From the NCBI GenBank assembly GCA_026008535.1, contig BRKX01000011.1:14330001-14394000 (forward strand): a DNA stretch of 64,000 nt, written 5' to 3'. Shown here in pieces: positions 24,484 to 35,261 of the stretch (positions are counted from its first letter, which is position 1; the number at the start of each line of letters is the position of its first letter). The DNA is from Perilla frutescens. Lineage: Eukaryota; Streptophyta; Magnoliopsida; Lamiales; Lamiaceae. The translations under genes were made by a program, and so were the position numbers. Under the pieces are notes generated by a model. It searched no databases. It was given only the letters and a program-made list of their open reading frames with translations, and had not been told where the DNA came from.

Positions 24484-24536
<53 letters not shown>

Positions 24537-27500
24537 ATATTATATATATAATGTTAATGTGATCTTCAAAAAACACATGAAGATATATAATGTTCATATA
24601 CTTGTGTGTATTGTAAATGATAATTCACTCCATGTTTAAGTTGAAAGGGTCTGGAGTTTGCCTAAGCACCAACAACATGAATCCAAAATATCATAAGGAA
24701 AATGCATATGCAACCTTATTTCATGGGCTGAAACACATTTTTAAAGCAAACAACACACCCATCACAGTTTCATTGGCCTAGCAAACAAATTATTTGCCAT
24801 GAATCTTTGATGACAACAGATAAATTTCTACAGATGATGTAGTAGCTGTAAGCGGAATATTTGTAGGGTTTAAGCTCTAAGTAAATATTGCCATCTGCTT
24901 GAGTTTCAGTTCAATTGGTTACAAGAAACGAATAATCTAAGCAATTAGTAGCACACCACACAAGCTGATCTCAGCTTCAGCAACACACCAAGATTATCAT
25001 ATATTCATATACAAAATGTAAGGAAAGGAAACAATACAAGATAGTTCAGCAACAACAGGCAAAACAAGATATAGAACATGCAAATCATCAAGCCAACCAC
25101 ATGTACACAAGTCATTCATCTATCCACCAGTATTAATTGCTTCAATTACATACCTTCAGAATGCGGGACATAAAGGATGTTCCATCCAAGGATAAAGCAA
25201 GCTCAGCCGCTTCTGTTCTCATAAATTCTATATAAGCTGACCTGAATGAGCAAAATTAATTTTAGAAAATACAAAAGAATTGGAGAAGGAAACAAAGCAT
25301 CTGAAACATCTTACCCTTTTGGTTGTCCAGTAGCCGGATCAGTTAAAATGATAACTTTTAGGACTTCTCCAAACTTGTTGAAATGCCGTGAAAGGCTATC
25401 CTTAGTGGCAGCAAAATGAACCTAACTCATGTAAGAGAATGTGTCAGTTGTAAGGAAAAAATTAGAAAGAATATAAATTCTAAATACAATAAAAATAAGA
25501 TTGTGGGCTCAATATATAGCAGTTACATTGCTAACAAAGATGGTACGGGAATCAGCATCTTCTGTTGGTGGACCAGTATTCCGTAAACCTGCATGCACCA
25601 AGCGTTTAGATAAAGGATAATAGCGTGCCAGAGACGGAAAAAATCAATTTGGTTAAGTATTGAAAAGTGATATTCCATCTATGGCCAATAACACCACAAA
25701 ACCATAGAATAAAATAAAAGCATTTGCCTGAAATCAACCGAACAGCATAAACAACTAAACAAGAAAAAACACATTTATGTTCTCAAGCTTAGGTGTTATA
25801 AGCAGTAAAAATGCAACAAAAGGATATAAGGCTCACCACTTGGTGTCTGAGTCTTTTCAGTTTCAAGCGGAGTAGCATCAGGCTTTGCCTATTAGAAAGC
25901 AAGTCAGAAGAAATGGGTTAATGAAGTGATTATGACACATAAAATGAACTTGCTGCAGATCAAACAGGGACAGAAAATAAAAAAAATAAAAGAAAAGGCA
26001 TGGACTAAGTTGAATTTCTTACGTTTCCATTAAAAGCCAATGTACGATTATTGTTCTCTTTCATCAACCACACTTCAGATTTGGTAGGTACTGTATCAAC
26101 ACCTCGCGTTATTTCATTAGTATCCATTTCAGCTGCCTCTATTTCCTCCTGATATTGAAGTTTCCTCCTATTTCTGAGGATTGCATTATGCACTGCCACA
26201 GGTTGACCAATATCTTTACGCGGTCTGTGTGGTGTTGCATCAACATAATCAGCAGCACCATATTGAAACTTCAGGGAGCTCTCTACCCAGTTTCCACCAG
26301 ATGCGCCTGATGGAGAAATATCTGTGGCTTCCAGTCTTCCCCTTAAATGAATATCATCATAACCTTCCCTGTCATATACCAAACCAGTATCCATGACTTC
26401 ATCATGAAAAGACATGTTCCCTTCTTGCAGCCTAATGGTATCATTTTGTGGGTGATAAGAAGAGTGAAGATTTTCCATCTCAAGATTAAAATCTCCATCA
26501 GCAGCATCTTCATCTACAGCAACACCTCCATATTCCTGATAACTGGTAGTGTTTGGATCATTCGCAGCATTACCAAGCCTATCAAACACATTGCGAGAAG
26601 ATCTAACTCTAGTCACATCCTTCACAGCTTCTGCCATAGCTTTAATAGCAGCAGACATAGACGGGCGACGAATCCTCTGAGGCCGTTCTTCAGCATATGA
26701 GTCTGTTGTCGAAACCACAGATCGTAGGCGTTTGAATGAAGGCTCGCCTGTTGCATTTGACGGCCTAGAAGTGGCAACAGCATCACGTACAGCGAACTGT
26801 AGTAGCCTTTTTGGTGCACTGACAGTCAACTTAGACACTTCCCTCTGCCAATTTCAAGCAACAAATGAGAAGCAAAATAGAAAAATGGGGACTTCAAATG
26901 TTTTCAAGATAGAGATCAAGGAGCATAGTGAAGACCAGTTTCTAAATGACAGCAAGAATAAAATGAGCTTCTTCACCAAATATAATCTCCATCTTCTTCT
27001 AAAGAAACTAATGGTCTATAATTATGACTTAAAGAAACAATCAGCATTTATATATATTTTCTTAATGTAGGAATCTTTCAAAGAATACTTTTGTCAGATT
27101 CATTGAAGTTCTTAATTGACTACAACAATAGTAAATTACAGGTCGCCATAGATAATTGGAATGGAAGGGCCATCTACTTTGTCAGGTTATTATATAAAAT
27201 CATATCATCATTGTGGTAGAAGCTTAGTTTAAGAAAGCGCAAGGCACACCGAGGCGCAAACTGCCCTGGAGCCTAGGCGCAAAAGCGCAGGCGCGGACTT
27301 TTTGTAGGTGAGGCGCACCAAAACTAAAGAAAAATCTAATATATTTATCTAGAGTATGGTATCTACTCAAAATATCATATCACTTATAAATTAACAAAAA
27401 ATCACACAAATGCACAATCATGCAAAATATAAAAGTCTTAAAATTCACACAAGATAAATCAAAAGTCTTAATGTACGAGCAAGAGCAAATCAACTAATAA

Positions 27501-30500
27501 TCATCATCATAAAATTCATCTCCATCTCCTTTATCATCTTTGAGGAGTTTTGTCGACCGGCAGTCACCAAGCGCTGCCCACAGTCCAGCCGCGCGCCCCG
27601 CCAAGGAGTTGAGGAGAGATTGGAGTGTTGAGGAGGATAGAAGAGATTTCTGTTTTTTTTCCTAATCAGCAAAGCGAGTCGCGACTGATTTCTTAACATT
27701 TAGCAATTTAGGTTTTCAAATTGTGTTGTGGGCTAGTGGGCTCTCTATTTTAATGTTCAATTAGTGATGGGCTAGTGGGTCAAAGCCCAAAAGAGCAAAC
27801 AAAAAGTTAAAAGAAAATTAAATCGCAGGTGAATCAGTGCGCCTTCTGCGCCTGCGCCTAGGCATGCCTGGGTGGGCTTTTTGTAGGAGGGCGCGCCTAG
27901 TCGGAAAAAAAGACCAGACCGTGCGCCTCGCTTTTTTCTTGCACCTAGGCATGCTTTTTTAAACTAAGGGTAGAAGATGTGCACCTAAAGCAATTGACTT
28001 CTCAAATTCAGCCAAGCAGCTCATTGCATAACAAATGACAAAGTAAAGGAGTCTAGAGAAGTATGTTCATTACTGCAAAAAAAAAAAAAGACACCTCACT
28101 TGAAAGTTGGGACAAGGGATTTGAGTTCAGCCAGTAAAGAAAGGGGATAGGATCTAATAACAAGATAGATGCAGATATAGCCCTTCCCTTAATACATCAA
28201 TTCGCAGGAATTACAAGATATACAAATGTCGGGTAGTAAACCGGGAGTAAGTCTAGAATATTAATGAATCGTAGAAATATCAAGATTATGTAGTGAATGT
28301 AAAAATAGGGTATTGGTTAACTGGAAAAAAACTGAAAAACAAGCTCCAAAACATGCTGGCAGCTTCAAGTTTTCTTTTGATTACTTGGATCATTAGCTAG
28401 AGTTCTTTAGTTTCAGCGAGCATTAATGCTGACCCATATCTAGTCCAATATGTTAAATATTATCACAGTGAGTGATGCATTGTTCATAGAACTTTAGTTA
28501 GGGCAGTTTGGTATAGCAACAGGTGGACATTTGTGGCAATCTTCAATAATTTACCAACCAATATGCCATCCCTCAAGAGGGACAATATTTTATTTGTTCA
28601 TTAATACACGTTTCAGATCAGAGCAAGGCAGATTGCTTGAACAGCATAAAACAATCCACTGTCATTTTGACACAAACATACAAGAATTCCCAATAAGAAA
28701 GGTCCCATTAATACAATTTTACATGCAAAAGAAAACATAATGGGAGATTGCAGCTCAGCTACTATTGAAGCTTTTAACAAAAACACTGATTAGGTTCTGG
28801 ACCTTTCCATTTTAATTGCCTCATCTATAACAGTTAACATATCATGAACCAGTAGTAGCACTAATGTTTCCCATAATGTGCATGCTCTTTGAATCACTCA
28901 AGTCCCTAAAATTCAATATAGGTTACAGTAGTGCATAAAAAAGGTATACGAGAATTTATTATACTTTATGTAGTCAACAAAGAGAGAAAACTATGAGCTA
29001 TCCTTCCAGTATTCTTTGCTTGCACACAACACTCACTTAGAAGTATGTCATGAATTACTTGAATGTTTATATTAAGTGATACATTCTCAAGAAGTATGTC
29101 ATGAATTACTTGAATGTTTATATTAAGTGATACATTCTCAAGTGCTTGTGAGCTTATGCGTGATGTAGGATTCTAATTGTTAAGTTGCATGATTTCATTC
29201 TTTAACAGTGTCTCCTGGGATGCACAAACATATTTCTAATGCTATTTAGTAATATGGAGTATTGATGTTTTTGTTTATAGCTTAATATAAAACCTGTGGC
29301 AATTCTCCTATTGGCAGTTCAATTCATTACATAATGATCCCCTCGCACAGTTATATCTAGTTTCAAACAACAAAACACAGACACATTATTGATGCAAAAT
29401 GTCTATGTACTGCATTTTCTTTTCCTTGAAGGGGTTTTGATTCTAAAAGTGAACATCTAGATGGTGAAAGGATGAGAGGGGCCATCGTTATAGAGATAAG
29501 TACACTGGTTGTCAGAAAACCAGACATGATAAGTTCACAAGAAGATACCCATATTGAGGAATATTGTGAATATGTCTAAAGTCTACCAATAAACCAGCTT
29601 AGAAAGTACAGAAAAATCAAGAGGAATAATAGTAAAAGATCTTGAAACAACCCCAAGAAAACGGACTCCAAAAGACCAAAGAATTTAATGTTCTAGATCC
29701 CTTTGAAATATTTCAGATAGTAAGACATCAAAATTGACTAATGCAAGAGTACATAAAATTGTACGAGTTCTTGCTAAAATGGAACAAGACATGAAAATAT
29801 CACCTGTCTCGGCTGTTGCACCTCATCATTTCGCCTTCTTTTTTTATGAATTGTTGACTGAGGAGAGCGAAATGGCTTGGTTTGAGACTCTCTAGGCTGA
29901 TTTTCATCCCTGGAATTTGCATTGTTGGCCACAGACTTCCGAGAAAGGGAGACTTCAGCATCCCCACCCCTTATTAACCCTTTATAGTCCCGGTTATGAT
30001 GGTGCCTGTATGTTTTAATAGAGTTTCTTTTATCAGCTTCAGATTCAATCTGATGAGACTCGATTTTCACAGCCTGATCCCCTGCAGCAGGCTCTGTTTT
30101 GGGGACTTCTTCCTGATGAACTTCTTGTGGTTGAACATATAAACTTATATTAGATCCTAGATGGTCCCAGAGCCTGTGCAAAAATATTGCAACTGTTAGA
30201 AAGCATGATCAAACATTAGAACAGATGCATATCATATTAAATGGCGAAATGAAGTAAACTCACCATGATATGAAAGAGTCACTGTCATCTCCTAAAAAGA
30301 CATCCAACTCATTCTTTGCTTCACCCTTACTCCTACCATTTTTTAGCAAGACTATCACATATTCCTGAATTCCAAATCACAGAAGATCAACAATGTCAAT
30401 ATGTAAATATAAAAAAAAGGGGGGGCTGATCTGAGTAGACACAAAGAAAATCGGATTCAATTGAAAGACACAACACTACAAATACATAGTGATACATAAA

Positions 30501-31660
30501 GCTGCCACGTCCAAGGTACAAACCAAAACATAGAAAACACATGCACACTCGCAAAATGAGTAATCTTCCTTTCAAAGAAAACTCAATAAGTTGGAATGAA
30601 GTCAGTATACCTTTAAGGTAAAGAGGAAATGTCTAAATTTGCCAAAGAAGATAGGTCTATCTTCAAAGTATTAAACACCATAGCACTATAAAACCTAGTG
30701 AATGGGAAAAGTCATGGGAGACACCAGGAAAATAATGCAGTCTAACAGACATTAACACCAGAGCAAAAAAAGGCATTCTCTAACCACGTATTATCCTGAT
30801 TCCTGAGAAATGGTTAAATCATTCACAAATCAATCCATAATTGTGAAAAGCAGGGTGACCTTAATCAAATTATTAGCAAATGATTCACACTTTGGAAAGA
30901 CATGACGTAGTTTTATTATTATCCAACACGTTTTAAGATCCTTACAGTATAACCAAAAGCTTAAGACCTGGAAACAGACGAAACATGTGCTGGAGGCAAA
31001 GGACGCAATAATGCTGAGCATAAGCACCAGAGATATGACATATAAGAGATTGATCACAAACAAATGAAATTCCATTCTCCGTGAAAGGAATGCAATTGAA
31101 ATCTGATAGAACTGTCAAGCTCGCAAGAAAGAATTGCATCGAGTATTTAAGAAAGCAGTCCTAGATGGCCGAATACTAGCCAGACATGCACCTTTGTCAA
31201 TACATAAATAAAATTAAAATGCAATGTCAATCTCTGTAGCAGTTTGACCAAGAGATTGGATAATCAATGTTCTCATGCATGATGCACCACATTTTGGCCT
31301 TCAAATATGTTAGTCTCCACGCGCAGTTCATTCAAGTAGTCACTATTACATGATTCAAAAGACTGGCCCATGATTCACTTTATATGAACAACTACAAGCA
31401 ATACAAGATTTCTACAAACGAATAACTGTGCATTTCGGATGTACTAAAGAAAAAAACAACCTCGTCAAAGAATTTGCAACTATAATCCCAAAACAGACAT
31501 CAAATCAATCAACTTCCAACGAAACTTCATTTCATACCACGAGAGTGTCATCGGTGTAGTCGCCCATAAACTCCTTGAGCTTCTCATTGACGACATCGCG
31601 CAGCCTCGAAACTCCTTCACTTGAGAAATCAGCCCTAAATGTCCGATCATCTCCCTCCAT
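21592..31660 (-). CDS. nuclear RNA-binding protein with Nab2/PWI-like N-terminus and one RRM, 678 aa, nine exons
   Basis: Coding exons in order: 31660-31538, 30364-30264, 30173-29804, 26844-26023, 25888-25837, 25588-25527, 25421-25315, 25241-25154, 21903-21592. All introns have GT-AG ends, phases agree, and the total is 2037 nt including the stop. Residues 1-80 (EKLKEFMGDYTDDTLVEYV, NELDVFLGDDSDSFISWLW) match the Nab2/ZC3H14-type N-terminal fold that docks poly(A)-RNP factors to the nuclear pore. A basic stretch KKRRRN (about 185-190) looks like a nuclear signal, and a long disordered acidic/basic region follows. An RRM spans about 501-575, with RNP2 TIFVSN and RNP1 GSAYIEFM divided among exons 6-8. 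The tail is rich in R, G and P. From memory it resembles Arabidopsis At3g12640-type proteins. A role in mRNA 3'-end/poly(A) handling is inference. Introns 1, 3 and 8 are 1.2, 3.0 and 3.2 kb; introns 3 and 8 hold repeats. Confidence 0.9.
22945..23012. repeat. (TACA)n/(TA)n microsatellite
   Basis: Five TACA units followed by an imperfect TA run. The open frames on both strands across it (IYIYIY-type) are artefacts. Confidence 0.9.
24345..24376. repeat. (GA)n microsatellite
   Basis: GA dinucleotides in intron 8, complementary to the CT run at 24489-24519. Confidence 0.9.
24489..24536. repeat. (CT)n(TA)n compound microsatellite
   Basis: A CT run followed directly by TA dinucleotides in intron 8. 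Confidence 0.9.
27223..27968. mobile_element. hAT-type MITE, 746 bp, with exact 8-bp target duplication
   Basis: The element starts CTTAGTTTAAGAAAGC, and the reverse complement of its right end starts CTTAGTTTAAAAAAGC. It is flanked by GGTAGAAG at 27215-27222 and 27969-27976, an exact 8-bp duplication of the hAT kind. Both ends carry long GC-rich arms full of CTAGGCGC / AGGCGC phrases. The centre includes the CG-rich segment near 27550-27610. No transposase frame. It sits in intron 3 of the RRM gene. Confidence 0.9.
29040..29141. repeat. exact 51-bp tandem duplication
   Basis: Two identical 51-bp units (29040-29090 and 29091-29141), beginning GAAGTATGTCATGAATTACT, lie in intron 3. Identity implies a recent duplication. 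Confidence 0.95.
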
Positions 31661-32110
31661 CACTGCAGTCCACAATTTAGTAAATCTTGGCCCCTAAAAC
31701 CCTAACAGCAATTTGCGGACAATCTTCAAAAAGTCGCTACAGCGCTCAATCGGGCCTCCCCATAAGCACAAAAATTGAAAGGGGAAAACAGTAATTTGCC
31801 TATTTTCACTAAATCAAGTGTGATTATTTGAAGTATGCACCCATAGAATGAATATCATATACTATTTAGAGGAGAGAACACAAAAATATATTGAATGAAA
31901 TTGATTTGGGGAATATTTTCAGGAAATAGAGATAAAAATTAATCCAATCTCTAATTTGATTAAATGTAGAATTTTAGAGAGAACTTGATTCGAGGGATGG
32001 CGGCGGGGGAAGGAGGCGGCGGAGATACACCGTCTGATGCTTTCCGGCGAAGGAAGAGCAGCTGTGGGTAGTGAGGAAAAGGACTTCGAACCCTATGGTG
32101 CAATGCGAGA
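31661..32110 (-). promoter_or_regulatory. probable 5' UTR and promoter region of the RRM gene
   Basis: Immediately before ATG 31660 the minus strand reads GCAG then TG then the ATG, so a 5' UTR intron may end at 31663. Further upstream, 31995-32105 is a GC-rich, CGCC-repeat leader-like block unlike the AT-rich surroundings, typical of a plant 5' UTR first exon. Its donor site was not found with confidence, so the untranslated exon structure is inference. Confidence 0.45.
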
Positions 32111-32941
32111 GGGTGAAATAAGAAAATTACGAGCTTTCTTTTTACCCATTTTTTTTTTCTTCTTTTGATTAATAATAATGAAAAAATAAAAAAGACAACA
32201 CTTATTTTTTCTTGCAATTAATACTCTACCCGTTCCTCTAATATCATGTCCCAAAATCAAAACCATGTAGTTTTAATAATATTTTTCATAATAATAAATT
32301 TTTGGGTTAATATTAGGGTTGTTACAATTATAAAAATATAAAAGATTGTGATATGAATTGTAAATTTTTAAATATTATGTGAAAATTATAAAATAATACA
32401 AACGTTGTGTTAAATTCTACAATTAACCCTAAAATTTATTATATTGTTATCAATCATAATTAATATCTATTGATAAAAATTAAAATATTTAAAAATTATA
32501 TACTCCAACTTTGGATAATCGACATCAATTATATTAACTAAAAAATAAAATTACATATTAAAAATAATTTTAAACTTTAATTGGGTAGAAAATAAACCTT
32601 AAATAATACTATAAAATTAAATTAAATCAAAACTGAATAAAAAGTTTAGAAGAAAAACTAATAAAATTGATGTTCGGACACGGATAAGGCACACACTTCG
32701 AACTAGATGATCTCATGTGGTTCCATGGATGGGTAGTACTAATAGATTTTAGATTCTCTGTTATATCCCTTGTAGCAAACCTTTTTTTTTCAATTTTTAA
32801 ATCTCAATTTATTATGATTTAGTTTAACTTTAATTTTTTTATTTAGATTTCATCATTTCCCAATTAGGGTGTATTAAAAAAAAATAAAACAAACTAGTTG
32901 TGGCACAAGATATGTAACACAAATTTGGCACAGAGGATCTG

Positions 32942-32943
<2 letters not shown>
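32111..32943. other. AT-rich intergenic DNA, no gene seen
   Basis: Very AT-rich, with stops in all frames. No repeat or RNA gene was recognised. Confidence 0.55.

Positions 32944-33027
<84 letters not shown>
32944..33027. repeat. (ATA)n trinucleotide microsatellite, about 28 units
   Basis: A long, nearly perfect ATA/TAA run of about 84 bp. The poly-tyrosine frame on the minus strand is an artefact of it. Confidence 0.95.
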
Positions 33028-33059
33028 GCACGGGTTCATGTACCATGTTTGTAATTAAT

Positions 33060-33185
33060 TTTTTCGAAATATATATACCCTATAATTGAATTAATGAACT
33101 TTAAAATTAAAGTGAATTAATTTAAATTTTTTATCCGGCAGCTTATGCATTGCGCTCAATTATTAATTTTTTTGACTTAAATACA
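33060..33185. repeat. third copy of the 9.5-kb dispersed repeat
   Basis: It matches 9574-9735 in order: a TATATATACCC-type start, GAATTAATGAACT, AAAGTGAATTAATTTAA, then GCATTGCGCTCA and TTAATTTTTTTGA. The left arm of the hairpin is lost here. The frame at 33163-33459 is not a gene. Confidence 0.65.
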
Positions 33186-33370
33186 TATCACAATTGAGAT
33201 TAATAAACCATAATTGACACAAAATAAAGGTTTTTACTTTTTTAAAAATATCAAAAAAAAAAAAATTCCAGCGCTCCTCACAAAATGACCTCTTTGGCAA
33301 GTTTTTTTTGCGGGTTTGGGTGGATTTGGCCCTATATGGATTGTGAATCGTCAGACCGTCTAATATAACT

Positions 33371-34021
33371 GTAGGGTGGTTTATTTTACCCGCAGGGTAA
33401 ACGAGTAAAAGGGCAGGGTAGTACTCGAATTTTCGGGTAAAGGGTAAGGTACTACGCATACTTGCTAAAATTTGTAAGGGTAAGGGTAGGGTATGGGATT
33501 AGCATATTATCCTATTACCCTACCCTATTATCCTATATATTTAAATATATAAATAGTATATATTATATATTAAATATATTAAAAAATATAAATCCATCAA
33601 CAATTAAACTAATATTAATTTTTTAAAATAAAAATATACTTACAGTCTAAATCCTAATGACCTAATTCCAAAAACTAGGGCACTCTAGAATCCAAATAGG
33701 ACTAAACTTATTCAACAATATGTATTGTTTTATGTTTTTAATCTTTATGTTGTGAAGTTATATTAGATACTTTATATTAGTTTTCTAATTTTTATGAAAT
33801 TATATTTTATAGAGTAGGGTAAAAAATGATAAATTTAACCTTATTAAAGGGTAACTCATTTACCCGCGGGTAACCCATTACCCGTAGAGTAATACCCTTA
33901 CCCTATCCGCTTTGAAAAATAGAGTAATAAAGTAGGGTATGAGTAGGATAAAATTCCATAGGGTAGGGTATGGGAAAGGCATACCCGTACCCTACCCTAC
34001 CCTACCCATGAACAACCCTAG
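33371..34021. mobile_element. hAT-like non-autonomous transposon with GGGTA-rich ends, about 650 bp
   Basis: The left end starts GTAGGGTGGTTTA and the right end, reverse-complemented, starts CTAGGGTTGTTCA. Subterminal DNA on both sides is full of GGGTA/TACCC. Flanking octamers ATATAACT (33363-33370) and ATATAAGT (34022-34029) agree at 7 of 8 bases, as expected for an ageing 8-bp hAT duplication. The interior is AT-rich with no transposase. Confidence 0.7.
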
Positions 34022-34208
34022 ATATAAGTCTTTGTCTATAGTATATTTGTTGTTTTTATTTGTTATTATTTATAAAGGAAATTATACTTAATGCACGATA
34101 TTTACAACTATTTATAATAATACACTAATATATGGTTAATAGTAACGTGACCCTCACCGTTTCTTTTCTTCACAAATCTATCATGCGTCAAAATTTTCGA
34201 CACATACA

Positions 34209-34871
34209 GAGGTGATTGGTATGATAGAATGGAATTAGGGATGAATGGAATGAACTTAGGAATCGAATGAGGGTCTGAATGGAATGACAATTCTTATGAT
34301 TGGTATGTCCACGGAATGAAGAACGGAATGAAATATCAGTTTTTTTATCTTATATAATGAATATTTTATGTACTTTAACATGTGCCTTAATTTATCTTTT
34401 ACATTTCTAAATGTCATTTTTCTTTTTTAGTATATGATTTTTTCTAATTTTTTAGAAAATTATAATTTATTTATTTTATTGAAAAACTTTATTCTAAATA
34501 TTTAATTAATTAATATAGAATAATTTGTACAAGTTAATAAAAATATTTTTACTTCATGGAAAAATACTTTAAAATTTCAATTTTTCATTTGAATATATTA
34601 AATTATATCAAATATATAAATATTTTATATTGTATTATAACATATTTTTATGGTATATTTATTTCGTCATCAATTTCATTTTTCTTCAACAAAGTTATAA
34701 AAGCTATCAAAATTTGATTTTAACATATATTTTTAAATTATATTCTGAAAATAAATAAATAATATAAAAATAATTAAGAAATAATAATAAGTTATTTAAT
34801 TTGATTTTTGATTTATTTTTCCAAATATGATAAAATAATATTATAAAACATGATTATATATAAATATATCA

Positions 34872-34905
<34 letters not shown>

Positions 34906-35086
34906 TTATCATTGGGAATAGCTAAACCCATGGGGGTGGGTGGAATGGCTATTCCCCTTCCTTTGGGAATAGGGATTCTATCGGGAATGGTGATTTCCGA
35001 TTTTGAAACATACCAATCGGTGGAATGAGAATGAACATAGGAATGATCATTCAATTCCATTACATTCCACCATAGCAATCACGTCC
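34209..35086. mobile_element. MITE-like element with GGAATG-rich inverted ends
   Basis: The left end (GAGGTGATTGGTATG, then repeated GGAATG phrases and ATTGGTATGTCC) and the right end (reverse complement GGACGTGATTGCTATGG, with ATTGGTATGTTTC) are inverted relatives over about 110 bp. The interior is AT-rich and contains an ATT microsatellite at 34870-34906. A target duplication was not found, so the exact ends and superfamily are uncertain. Confidence 0.55.
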
Positions 35087-35261
35087 ATTAGAAGAATGAG
35101 ATTGTTGTCATGAAGAGTCCGAGAATAAGAAGTAAAAGGGTCCTACATACATTTATCATTTTTAGTTTTTTACAAGTTATTTACGTTTTTCTCAAGAGAA
35201 GTGTTATGAAAATTTGTATCTTAGTTTTGATTAATGTCACAAACACGTGTAAGTAGAAATA
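35087..35261. other. short spacer before the minus-strand gypsy remnant
   Basis: No feature recognised. The expected 3' LTR of the following minus-strand element is missing here, so the element is truncated. Confidence 0.4.

Larger units (their letters stand above)
21904..25153 (-). other. intron 8 of the RRM gene, repeat-rich (3.25 kb)
   Basis: It lies between RRM exon 8 and the R/G/P-rich last exon. It contains a TACA/TA microsatellite (22945-23012), pyrimidine-rich stretches with repeated TTTCTCCC/TTGCTCTGC phrases (about 23320-23460), a GA run (24345-24376) and a CT plus TA run (24489-24536). The GA and CT runs are complementary and only about 115 nt apart, so the pre-mRNA could fold here. 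No coding frame longer than shadows was seen. Confidence 0.7.
26845..29803 (-). other. intron 3 of the RRM gene (2.96 kb)
   Basis: GT donor at 29803-29802 and AG acceptor at 26846-26845. It contains a hAT-type MITE (27223-27968) and an exact tandem duplication (29040-29141). The rest is AT-rich and without coding signal. Confidence 0.8.

Noticed and set aside
26181..26700. Plus-strand frames opposite the large exon of the RRM gene
   Set aside because: Shadows of exon 4, which is supported by splice sites and continuous protein on the minus strand.
32839..33039. Poly-tyrosine open frame
   Set aside because: Pure artefact of the ATA trinucleotide microsatellite.
33961..34019. Interstitial telomere repeat
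   Set aside because: The unit is CCCTA, not the plant CCCTAAA, and the sequence lies inside the inverted end of a hAT-like element.
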